From assembly GCA_011109175.1 (NCBI GenBank), contig RDEW01000025.1:828543-892542 (forward strand): a DNA stretch of 64,000 nt, given 5' to 3'. This stretch comes from Dicyema japonicum. Taxonomy: Eukaryota > Dicyemida > Rhombozoa > Dicyemidae. The notes below the pieces were generated by a model, which was not told the DNA's origin, searched no databases, and worked only from the letters and a program-made list of their open reading frames with translations. Positions 53,602 to 63,905 of the stretch are shown one piece after another (positions within the stretch are counted from its first letter, which is position 1; each line of letters begins with the position of its first letter). The translations under genes and the position numbers were made by a program.

Positions 53602-56122
53602 ATGTCACTGGTTGTTAAGGAAACCCGGTTTATAAAGATAACTCGACCGCAGCACATTTTGAAAAAGAATCATTTATCACAAGAACCTAAAGCTAAAAAA
53701 AAAAAGAAAACCCATGACTTTAAATCATTCGAATCAGCGTATCGCCTAAGATCTATAAGATCAGCTATGTAACGATCTCTTGGAGCACGTGCAATAATGG
53801 GCTAAATTGGTAAGTTTGTAGCCATTAAACGTTTAAACTAAAAATACAATAATTAATATACTTGACAAAATATACATTTTTTAGGATTTGTTCTACTACC
53901 TAGCGCTTGATGCCATACATGATCTCCTAAAATATCAAACATTCTGTCTCGTCCAAAATGGTTTTGGGTAACACACCAGATGCTTTAAAAGATTGAATTT
54001 TGATAACTCCTCCTTAGAATGTATCACAAAACGCATTTTACACGTTAAATTAAATAAATTAAATTATTAACCCCGGCTTCGCCAGCAAGTGGGAAGCCGG
54101 CGACCATCAGAGAGCGTGCAGTCCGGACAGGCCGCTCCCAGAGATCCTCGACTTTTGCATCCGGTGGTCCAGGGCAGGGATAAAGGTCCGAACTACTCTG
54201 CCAGCCAGAAAAGGGTGGTGTCCACATCGTAGGCGAGCCAGTCCGATTCTGATCTTCCTCGGGAGCGATTGTTCCGTTGGACTGATATCAGGGGGGAAAC
54301 GCTCCAAGACTTTGTTATATTGAAGTGTCCTAATGGCCCGTGTTGAGATGAAATCATGGATTCGGCGGGTCCAAGTTGAGTCTTCTTGAGGGGGGGTGAT
54401 CTTCGACAAAGCTCTTTGTAGGTCAAAGAGGGTCCTGCGTATGTATCTGCGGTTATTGTTACTTAGCAGAGCGTGAACTGGGTGATTCGGGTCGAACGAC
54501 TGCCGTAGGAATTGTAAATTACGCATTTCCAGGTGGTCATAGAGCGGGAGGATTTTCGACTCCCAATGTAAATGGTCGGTGGGGGTTGACTTTAAGCAGC
54601 CAGTTATTATTCTCAGCGCCGAGTTTTGCACTTTCTGCAGTTCTTGAGAAAGGGACAAGGAGATTGAGGGGGCCCAACTTGGTGAGGCGTAGTTGAGTGT
54701 AGTCCTGATGAACTGTTTGTAGAGAAGAGTTAAGTTTTCTTTTTGCTGACCGTTTGAGTGGCCAGCTACTGCCCGTAATATGTTAAGTTTCCGCTTGGCT
54801 TTTGTCATTACTTCCTCCACTTGTCTGTTGAAACAGAGTGAAGGATCGAAGACAACTCCAAGGATCTTCGGGTATTTATTTAAGGGGAGTGGTTCGTCTC
54901 CCAACGAGAGTGTGGGGTTTAGGTTGAATTGTCTTCGATCGGTTGTGAACAGGGTAGCTGATGACTTCGAGGTGGAAACACTCATCCAGTTTAAGTTCAT
55001 CCAGTCGGATAGCAAGTTCAGGTGGTACTGCACTTTTTCGGTGGCCAGTCGAACATCGCCACTCCTGGATGCGATTACTAGATCATCGGCATATGTCAAT
55101 AGTAACGTATTTTGGGTTGTTGGGATGTCTTTGACGTAAAGGTTGAAAAGTGAGGGTGAAAGGACTGATCCCTGGGGAACACCGTTTGGTAGGAGTCGAT
55201 ATCTTGATAGATTTGAATATAGACACGTATGACCCAGTCTTCCCGAGAGGAAATTTGTGAGCCATGACTTCCATACAGAGGGAATATTTGAAGAATAGAT
55301 CTTGTTGCAGAGGACCACACGGGAGATTCTGTCGAAAGCTTTAGTTAGGTCAATAGAGGCCAAGACAGTTCGTTCCGCGGGTTTGCAGTTGTTGAAACCG
55401 TTGGCAGATGTATTGGGTTAGTGTCAGTAAGTGCGTGTGGTGCGAGTGTAAAGGACGGAAACCATGTTGTGAGTCGGAGAGGTCGAGTAGGGGTGATTTC
55501 GTTAAGAATGATCCTTTCGAGATTTTTGAGACAAACAGATGTTAAGGAAATTGGCCTGAACGAGGGCAAGGAGGAGGCTTTGTTGTTCTTGAGTATTTGG
55601 GATAATGTTCGACTTCTTCCATAACATCAGGATGAAACACCTGTTGATGGAGAATTCGTAGATATCTTTAAGTGCAAGAGCCCGTTTGACGAGGTGTTTT
55701 AGGTGGAATATGCTGATCCGATCGGGTCCCGTGGCTGGTGAGTTTCTGAGTTTGTAATGAGGTTTGAACATAGACTTATTGATACTTCGAATCGTGCCTT
55801 TGTTACCCTTGGGGGTTTAGTAATATGAGGTCGATTTTCTTTATTCATGAAATATGACTCATTTTGCAATAGTGAGTCATCAAGTCATTTGCCTGGCCAG
55901 TGGAAAATCTTTCGTTTGGCTTGTCCTTTCAAGTCTACCTCCATGGGTGTGCTCGATTCGGTTTGATTTGATTGTATTTCTCTGCATTTTACACGTTAGA
56001 TTTAATTAATTAATTTTTACATTTATTTATTAAAATTTTAAATGTTTTTTAATTTTATAATGGAAATTAATATTTATTCGGGGTTCCTTTATAAACCGGG
56101 TTCCCTTAACAACCGGTGACAT
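53602..56122. mobile_element. Terminal-inverted-repeat DNA element carrying a nested LINE
   Basis: A 36-bp terminal inverted repeat: 53602-53637 starts ATGTCACTGGTTGTTAAGG and 56087-56122 is its reverse complement with two mismatches (ends CCGGTGACAT). Host sequence inside is only about 590 bp once the LINE at 54052-55983 is removed, so the element is non-autonomous or deleted. No transposase was recognised. An AT-rich flank makes the target duplication ambiguous (TA or ATA). Confidence 0.8.
54052..55983 (-). mobile_element. 5'-truncated Jockey-clade LINE with target-site duplications
   Basis: On minus. The RT domain has ASIDLTKAFDRISRVVL, LLPNGVPQGSVLSPSLFNLY and LLTYADDLVIASRSGDVRLA, then KYPKILGVVFDPSL, LYKQFIRTTLNYASPSWAPS, ALRIITGCLKSTPTDHLHWE, and a C-terminal IGLARLRCGHHPFL. 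The 418-codon frame 55363-54107 is open; the 5' RT part (55770-55345) is in other frames. Flanks GCATTTTACACGTTAAATT (54033-54051) and GCATTTTACACGTTAGATT (55984-56002) are a 19-bp target-site duplication with one mismatch, with the A-rich 3' end at 54052. The least decayed LINE in the window. Confidence 0.88.
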
Positions 56123-56871
56123 ATAATAACCTCGAAACCATTCAAACTAGTGGAAGGCAAAAATGCATTTGGCTAAGATGAAAGTCAAAAACACAAGCTC
56201 AGAGCTCTAAATGAACACATCTAAAACGTGAGACCTGAAACCAAGAAAAAAGCATCGTCCTTGGTAGGGTCTATGATAAAACGTCTCCAGGTTATTACGA
56301 AACGTTAACGAGTTCATTGAGTTAAGTCAAAAATAGAAGAGTCCACCCTGGTATAAAAAAAAAATGTCCACCAATGAACAGAAGACAAAATTACTTGTTT
56401 GATTTTATTAGTGGACTCTTCTAAATTGTGTGCAATCAGTCGAAAATGATTGTATTGTAAGTCTGTACAAAAAAAGAATCTGGTTATAGACTGATTGAAT
56501 AATATAATAGGGGGATTTGATTACATGTGACAAACACACTAAGAAACCCAGGAGGAGAAGTAGGATTTTACAAAGGAATATTACGTTGCCTTTGATTTTT
56601 ATGCTGAACCTCCGTTAATCTTTATGCTTAACCAGAGTACTGCAGAACCAAGAAACCCATTTGGAAACAAGATCGTGATCAGCCTGAAGATAGAGATGTA
56701 GATCGAGTTCCTATGCAGACATTCCCAAAGGCATTTCGAGAAAAGATGGGATCGCTGGTGGACCTTTTTGTGACGGGGTAAAAACCATTAATATTAATTA
56801 ATAAGCCAAAAAATTAATTTTTTTAAATTAAAAAATAATATTAAATATAATATTATTCATATTTACCTGAC

Positions 56872-57780
56872 ATGATAATTTCCTACAAAGTCATTTTGGT
56901 GTTATTACAATTTTGGATAATACTTTATCAGATTTTAACAGTCAAGTGAGCCAATCATAATATTTTAGGTTCTCGTCAGACGAGAAGTAGCGGGTGAAAG
57001 AATATTATTAGTAACTGGCTACTACAGCCTTGAATATTCAGAAAAATAGGTGGTCCCCGTGGACCTAGTACATACCATATATGGATGTATAGCTATGCAA
57101 GAATTGAGAACCACCTCGTCTTTTTCTCGGACGATCAGAAATTCCTAAAGCATATGAAAAAAATCAGAAAAAATCTTCCAACTACATTATTGTACGTGAA
57201 TAGATCAGAACTGTTCGGCTTCCGGAGAATTGACGAAATCAAACGTATATTTACGCTTCCGGGATTTGGCAAAGAGCTACAAAACGGCAATTATGATTAT
57301 TGTGCTGTCATGCATTCCAAGCAGGACATGGTTAGGCGGGCTATTAAGCTCTTGCATGCTAACTTTTCCTACGTCGCCTGGGTGATATTGGGCTATTTCG
57401 CCGAGTAATGTCTAAATTCAATTTCTCAGTGAGAACGTCGGAATATATGGACGAGACACGTGTGTTGATGAGTCAAGTATACAAGTTCTATGATTATCCG
57501 ATCGAAACAATAGTCAAAAAAGTAAAAGTTTGGGTATCTGGCGCTTCTTTTGCAGGTCATATTGGACCAGTTTCTGCATTTTGCGATGCCTACGAAAATT
57601 TCTTTGACAAAATGATCTCCATGAATATGACTGCCACTGATGAACAAGTAATCTACTCCATGTACTCCAGTGAGGACGTAAAATGATGAAAAACGAAGTA
57701 AAACTGAGTTTATTTCAATGCCACTATTACGACTTTACGTACTTTTCACAAATGTGACTACGACTTCTTACTGTCCGTAA
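56872..57780 (+). pseudogene. HtrL/YibB-like type II membrane protein, copy 3
   Basis: ATG 56872; signal anchor YKVILVLLQFWIILYQIL; 23-nt intron 56946-56968; then FFSDDQKFLKHM, LLYVNRSELFGFRRIDEIKR, MHSKQDMVRRAIKLL, WVSGASFAGHIGPVSAFCDA and TDEQVIYSMYSSE; stop TAA 57778. It has the most breaks: one base missing beside the donor (GTCAAGTGAG), in CAGAAAAATAGG (about 57045), in TGGGTGATATTGG (about 57383), in GTAAAATGATG (about 57682) and in TATTACGACTTTAC (about 57731). In two of these the uncorrected frame meets a stop at once (AAA TAG, AAA TGA). Probably a pseudogene unless the bases were lost in sequencing. Confidence 0.72.
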
Positions 57781-57880
57781 TGATTTGCTTGTGATCATTT
57801 TTTTAAATTAATAATTTCCCGCTTAAAATAAATTATATTAATTTATGGAAATATATTTGATATTTGTGTTAGAACTAATT

Positions 57881-58624
57881 GGAGGACCTATGCAATCAGG
57901 TCTTTGGCAGGAGGTGCCCATATTTGGATAATCATGGATAGAGTTACGGCAACTTGGATATGAGCCTTCGTACCTCGGAGTCTCTTAGGTCGAATATCTT
58001 TGGACATTGGAATGTGACTGATCTGCAATAATGGACATCAAGTCGTTGCCTGAAAATCTTGGGAAGTTACTTCGATGTGGTTATCTGAGTTTGCATGTTG
58101 CATACAGGTAATGTCGTGAAAAAGGAAAGGAAGAGTACATGAGGATGACCAGCCACTACCATGAGACAGCTTTGGTGTGATTCCATTGTAAAATTTTAAT
58201 TTTTTGGCGCAAGTGTTATGGTCAACATCTCCCATGTTAAGAGGATCTCATTGAAGCAATAGCTTTGTGCCCACTCGATTCCTGCCATCAGAAACTCCTT
58301 TGGGAGAACCGATAGGAAAAATCATAAACGCAATCACTCGACTCACCGACCCTTGTGAACAGACAAAGTTTTCGAAGCGCTTGAATGGGCATCGTTCGCA
58401 AAAATGACAACTGACCTTAAATATTTATTTTAGACGTCTTCTAACCCCGGGATTATTCCTTCGAGGCTCTAATGAATCAAAGACCAAGGGAAAAACCAAA
58501 CTAACTAATCCCGTGATCCTGAAGTGTTCCAATAGATCCCTTATCCAAGTACAGTGATCCAGAGGACATTGTCCGATAAAATGACGAGGGATTACTTCTT
58601 GTAGAATTTAGAACGATACCACCC
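57881..58624. repeat. 740-bp direct duplication, copy 1
   Basis: From GGAGGACCTATGCAATCAGG to GAACGATACCACCC it matches 59476-60211 over its full length, about 95% by eye, mostly with single-base gaps and a short extra segment (CTGCCATCAGAAA near 58283). It contains LINE 5' sequence plus the start of a repeat A copy. Confidence 0.88.
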
Positions 58625-58959
58625 GGAGGTTATTCGGGGAGGTTGAAGTGGTGACGTACTTTTATCAGCCAAAATGTCTACTTCGCTTTTATGGTGAGTA
58701 AAATCTCAAGGTTAAGGACTCAGGAGTTAATGGAAGTCTGGTGTACGTAAGATCTGGACTCGTATGTTTAACACACTTTTCATTGCTCTCTTCTAATCAT
58801 GTTGTTTGATCGGGGAAACTGCAACATGAGAATAGTCCGTTCAAGTCACCAGCACCTCGGAGAATTGGAGATGTTCATAGTGCTCTGTTACCTTACCCCC
58901 AACTAATCCGCTTACGTTAGTTAGAATTTCTAATAACAAGATCATCGATAAAGGTGTTA

Positions 58960-59760
58960 GAACGCTAAGTGATCCCAGTTTTTATTTATTCCCAGAAGAT
59001 TAAAGAATGTAGGGGAACGAACAGATCCCTGAGGAACTCCATTGAGGACGTAACGATATGGGGACATATGGGAATATAAATAGGTTTGACCCAGTTTTCT
59101 GGAAAGGATATTTGTGAGTCAGGACTGCGAAACTGGGGGATATTTGATAACCTGGTCTTGAGAAGACCAAATGAGAAATGTGGTCAAAGGTATTTGATTG
59201 AAGCCAGAACAGGAGAGATGGGAGGTTCTCGAGTGAAGGAGACGAAAGTCATGTTGTGATTTGGAAAGGTTGAGGTGGCTTGAAATCTCGTTCAAGACTA
59301 TTATTTCTGGTAAGAGAAGTTTATCTGTGAGAGGAAGGGGAGGAGGAATCCTTATTGTTTTTGAGTACGGGGTAATAATCGATTTCTTCCATAACATAAG
59401 GGTAAACATGAGTTGATGAGAATTCATAATGGTCTCTGGTCAGGGTCGGAGTCAGTTAGGTCCGGTGTTTCAAGTGGAGGACCTATGCCATCAGGGTCTT
59501 TGGCAGGAGGGTTGCCCATATTTTGATAATCATGGATTAGAGTTACGGCAACTTGGATATGAGCCTTCGTACCTCGGAGTCTCTTAGGTCGAATATCTTT
59601 GGACATTGGAATGTGACTGATCTGCAATAATGGGACATCAAGTCGTTTGCCTGAAAAATCTTGGGAAGTTACTTCGATGTGGTTATCTGAGGTTTGCTTG
59701 GTTGTATGACGGGTAGTGTCGGTGAAAGGGAGGGAAGAGTACATGAGGGTGACCAGCCCA
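58960..59760 (-). mobile_element. Jockey-type LINE fragments
   Basis: Minus-strand pieces FTLMLWKKSIITPYSKTIRI (59400-59340) and LNEISSHLNLSKSQHDFRLL match FILMLWKKSNIIP and ILNEI in the LINE at 54-56 kb. About 59080-59160 adds an LPxGVPQGSV-like piece (CTCCATTGAGGACGTAACG, reversed). 59744-59424 is an open frame ahead of it, possibly ORF1 or 5' RT sequence. Confidence 0.65.
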
Positions 59761-60211
59761 TTACCATGAGACAGCTTTGATGTGATTCCATTGTAAGATT
59801 TTAATTTTTTGGCGCAGTGTTATGGTCAACATCTCCCATGTTAGAAGGATCTCATTGAAGCGATAGCTTTGTGCCCGCTGGATTCCTTTGGGAGAACCGA
59901 TAGGAAAAATCATAAACGCAATCACTCGACTCACCGACCCTTGTGAACAGACAAGGTTTTAAGCATTTGAAATGGGCATCGTTCGCAAAAATGACAACTG
60001 ACCTTAAATATTTATTTTAGACGTCTTCTACCCGGGATTATTCCTTCAAGGCTCTAATGAATCAAAGACCAAGGGAAAAACCAAAACTAACTAAATCCCG
60101 TGATCCTGAAGTGTTCCAATAGATCCCCCATCCAAGTACAGTGATCCAGAGGACATTGTCCGATAAAATGACGAGGGATTACTTCTTGTAGAATTTAGAA
60201 CGATACCACCC
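59476..60211. repeat. 740-bp direct duplication, copy 2
   Basis: Partner of 57881-58624, offset about 1.59 kb. Here the block sits directly upstream of the Jockey fragment on the minus strand, so this is the original context and copy 1 is the derived one. Confidence 0.88.
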
Positions 60212-60407
60212 TAGTGAGTAATGCTCACTTTTATGATGTCCCTCAATAATTTATCATAAAACACAATATCAGGTTCATTGTGGTTTACAGCAAATAAGGT
60301 CCTGTAGATTACTCTTCTCTCCTTCTACCGACGTCATCAAATCTACCTTACTCAAGAGATGTACAATGCCTGGGATCATGGGATCAGTTAGTTCGGTTTT
60401 AAAGTTT
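60073..60407. repeat. Repeat family A, copy with inverted ends (MITE-like)
   Basis: The left end AAAAACCAAAACTAACTAAA then TCCCGTGATCC is matched inverted at about 60378-60405 (GGATCATGGGATCAGTTAGT then TCGGTTTT). The internal block GTGATCCAGAGGACATTGTC is shared with other copies. Length about 335 bp, no coding capacity: a miniature inverted-repeat element. Confidence 0.65.
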
Positions 60408-60419
60408 GTCTTTGGAATA

Positions 60420-60925
60420 ATTTAATGTTCCCGAGTAGATGACGAGTCAAATCTATAGGTCGCCACAACAAATTGACAACAAAGTAACTAAATTTCAAAA
60501 TTAAAAATAACTATAATTTTATTTTTTTTAATTGAAAAAATTAAAAAAAACTATAATTTATATTTTTGTTGGGCTTTTTAAGTTAGTCTTTTTATTAGTT
60601 TATTTTTTATTAGAAATTACTTAAATCAAGAAAATGTAATGAAAGCAAATGGCTCCGTTACTACAACAGGCTTTGAGCACGAAATGGGAATTACTCTTTA
60701 ATGTTCAGAGTGAGTCGTCGTGCAACTCTAAACTCTTTCTTCCCCAATTTCTTAGCTTAATTAAATAATTATCCTTATATTAGGCCGGTCGAGGAAGATA
60801 TTCTGTGATGACCCCGGGAAGTGACAGGATTGGTGTAATGACAGGATTGGGTAAAAAATAACACACAGATAATGTTTTGAGAAAAACATGGGAGAAGAAA
60901 CTAATCTGAGACTATACTCAGTTAT
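60420..60925. other. AT-rich spacer
   Basis: No gene or named repeat seen. Confidence 0.35.
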
Positions 60926-60929
60926 TTCT

Positions 60930-61749
60930 GTGTGGAAAATATTTTTCTGTGCAATACTGGTTTATGCATTCTGCTTGCCATGAAACTACCAGGAAGGGAG
61001 AGCGAAGACATCGGATGGGGAGTTGGTTCCTGTATAATCAGATTAACGAAGCAGCACGGAAATATCTTGGCACATGAAATTAGAATAGGATGTGGCCGAT
61101 GCCGTTTCACCCAGAGGTTGCAGAGCTTGAAGGAAACTTGGATGAAATCTGGAAGAAAAAATCCAATCCGAAAAATTTTAACATGAGAGAAAACCCGTCA
61201 AGGTGGATGACAAAATATCACAGCGAAACGCTTGCTTCAACAGTCGATCTTATCGCTGGTCGTTTCGGAAGCTTTTCAATTTTAATTAGATAATTCCTAC
61301 ATTTGATGGAATCCCGAGACCTTTAGAAATTAGTTCTCCCAAAAGAAGTCAAAATGGGTGGAGTGAACTCAAAAACGAAAGCTTACAGACAACTAATAAA
61401 GCTGGAGGACCGTATGAAAGCTTACGAGTCGTAATACCACTAAATTCCTTACGGAAAGTTTTGGCAAATATTGTGCTGGAACGAATAAAAGGACCCCCCA
61501 GAAAGTCAAAGAGGATTTCAAAAAGGAAAATCAGCAGCTGATGAAGTATAGAGCCACAAATGGAGGTGCGCAACATATTCTGAGAATAGACTTATAAAAA
61601 GCAAATGGGGGGGTACTCAAATAATTTTTCGATGAGTAAGAATTATCAGAATTCTACTAGAGCTCTTTGTGAGAATCGGAAAGACCTACTCGGAAAAAAA
61701 TAAAACAAGCACCGGCACTCTTAGAAGAGACCCTTTACAGTTCACGATA
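60930..61749 (+). mobile_element. RTE-like LINE, RT N-terminal part (left of Tigger insertion)
   Basis: Plus-strand pieces in several frames: CGRCRF-like start at about 61090, NYRP-type PIKLTGGPYESLRVVIPLNS then LRKVLANIVLERIKG (about 61390-61490), and GFQKGKSAADEVWSHKW (about 61510-61560). This corresponds to RT motifs NYRPIxLxxxxYKxLAxIxxxRI and GFxxGRSTxDxI. The ORF resumes right of the Tigger element. Confidence 0.65.
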
Positions 61750-61751
61750 TA

Positions 61752-63552
61752 CAGTAGGACCCCGCCCCAATCAAACCCCGGCCCTGGGGCACCCTCTGTA
61801 TTTGGGGCGATTTTTTAAATAAATATAATTATAAATGATCTTTTACATTTTTTCACATTTTTCGTTCAATAAATTCAAAATAAAAACCCCGCTTTTTGGG
61901 GCACTTTCTCTATAGAAAATTTAAAAATCTATTATTTAATTTTTATCTTTAATTTATTAATTTTCAAATAATTGTCAGCATGCCTGCGAAGCTTAGTCGT
62001 CATTTGAAACAACAGATTTTCGATTCTTTAATAAATCAAAATATGTCAGAAAGAAAAATTTGTCGATTATACAAGATTGGAAAAGGAACTGTTTCTCGAA
62101 TTAAAAAAGAAATTGGAAAGGAAAATATTTCGTTAAACAAAGAAGTATTTTTTGAGGAAGTTTCATGCAAGAAGTTTGAATCCGACCTTTCTATTCAAAT
62201 TGATCGACTAGTATTCGAAGTCTTCAACAATTTGAGAAAGGATGGATTTCAGTATCTGGATGTCTCCTCAAAAATATTGCAAAAAAGATTGCTGCCAAAT
62301 TTGAGTTTAATGATTTCAAGGCATCAAATGGATGGCTTGATCGATTTAAAAAGCGACATGAATTACTATTCGACATGAAAAAAACTCATCCGACAAAAAA
62401 AAACTTAAAGAGTTTTTTTAACAATTACGACAGTTTATTTGAGGAATACGATAAAAAAGATATTTTTAACTGCGACGAAACTTCTCTTTTTATTAAAAAA
62501 ATTCATGTAGATCATTTGTCTCTTCAAATGATGATTGTTTTGGTAAAACGAAAAGTAAAGAACGAGTTTCAGTTCTTTTATGCTGCAGCCGTGAAGGCGA
62601 GAAATTAAAACCCCTTGTTATCGGGTAATTCAAATCCCCAAGATGCTTAAAAAACATAAATACAGAAGATTATGGGGTATATTGTGTTGGGTTAATTTTA
62701 GGTTCTATATACAGCTTCAAAAAATGCATGGATGACGATGGATATTTTTGATACATGGCTACAAAAAATAAACTTCGAAATGGTTAAAAAAACAGGAAAA
62801 TTTTGATTATTATGGATAATGCACGTTGTCACAAATGTCAGGAATATTCAAACTTATCATTTCTTAAACTTCCTAAAATCACAACAGCACTTCTTCAACC
62901 TTAAGATATGGGGATCATAAACTCATTCAAATCATGTTATAAGAATGTTCTTTATGAAATGATATGTCTTGACGATGCTAATGAATACTATGATGCCCTG
63001 TTGAAGATCAATATGAGACAAGTAGTCGCATTTGTGGGAGAAGCATGGACTCGTGTAACAAAAACTACAATATTGAATTGTTGGAAAAAGATAAATGAGC
63101 AAAGAACATTTGTCCATGAAACAAATTCAAAAAAAGAATCCGAATTAATTGTTGAACATATTTCAGATTTAACAGAACTTGAAATAAATGGAATAGAAGA
63201 CAATGAGGCTTTGTATAATGGAAATAATGAGATGGATGGGCTATATTTAAAAGATACAATAAAAATTATGTATAATCTTGAATCTTCATTATTTAACATT
63301 TGTCCTGAAGAACTTAAAGAATACTATGAATTTAGGATTAAAATTTCAAAAATGCTAAGAAACAAATATTCCATTGGGAACAAAATAACTGATTATTTTT
63401 CATAAATAAATTGATTCCTTTTTGCAATATGAAGCAAAACATTGTATTGTAAAAATAATTATTTAAAAATACGAATAGAGAGGTTAAAAATGTAATAATT
63501 TAGTATACTCTCTATATTTGGGGCACTTTTCTATTGGGGCGGGGTCCTACTG
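61752..63552 (+). mobile_element. Tigger/pogo-type DNA transposon, decayed transposase
   Basis: Terminal inverted repeats CAGTAGGACCCCGCCCCAAT at both ends, flanked by TA. Transposase on plus from ATG 61980: helix-turn-helix KLSRHLKQQIFDSLINQNMS then KICRLYKIGKGTVSRIKKEI, CENP-B-type NDFKASNGWLDRFKKRHELL, DDE residues in KDIFNCDETSLF (first Asp) and ILIIMDNARCH (second), then TALLQP-DMGIINSFKSCYKN with a stop inside QP-D. A C-terminal domain runs to TAA 63405. Three or more shifts and stops make it inactive. The motif order is that of Tigger/Jerky-like proteins. Confidence 0.9.
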
Positions 63553-63554
63553 TA

Positions 63555-63830
63555 TTTGGAAGCAGGTATTGGGGAACTCAGACCGGTGTATCGATGAAAA
63601 AATAAAAGTTACTTATGCAGACAAAGTCGACCTAATTTACGAAAACAGCACTCTTAGAACATACATTAGAAATCGCACTGGATATACTTGGGGAATGGTT
63701 CCTAACTGTATACAGAGAGAAACAGAATTCACGGAAATAATAAGAATTAGTAACACTCTCAAATAGAAGTGGTGATATCTAAAAAAAACTCGGTTCCATT
63801 ATGGGAGAAAGTGAGGATATTATAGGGAAG
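63555..63830 (+). mobile_element. RTE-like LINE, RT C-terminal part (right of Tigger insertion)
   Basis: Continues the LINE interrupted by the Tigger element: KVTYADKVDLIYENSTL (YADD changed to YADK), TGYTWGMVPNCIQRETEFTE and IRISNTLK, equivalent to EVIYADDVDLISEDKEVL, TREMVSYCEQRENRTH and RRMSNVLEEKW at 39 kb. Confidence 0.8.
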
Positions 63831-63905
63831 ATCCTTTGGATGACAACCAGGCATTGGTTGTCTCCTGAGTTAGGTAGATCCCATGACACCTTCCACCATG
63901 TAATA
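63831..63905. repeat. Repeat family B, terminal piece
   Basis: GATCCTTTGGATGACAACC, AGGCATTGGTTGTCTCCTGA and GTAGATCCCATGACACC correspond to the central part of family B. Confidence 0.55.
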
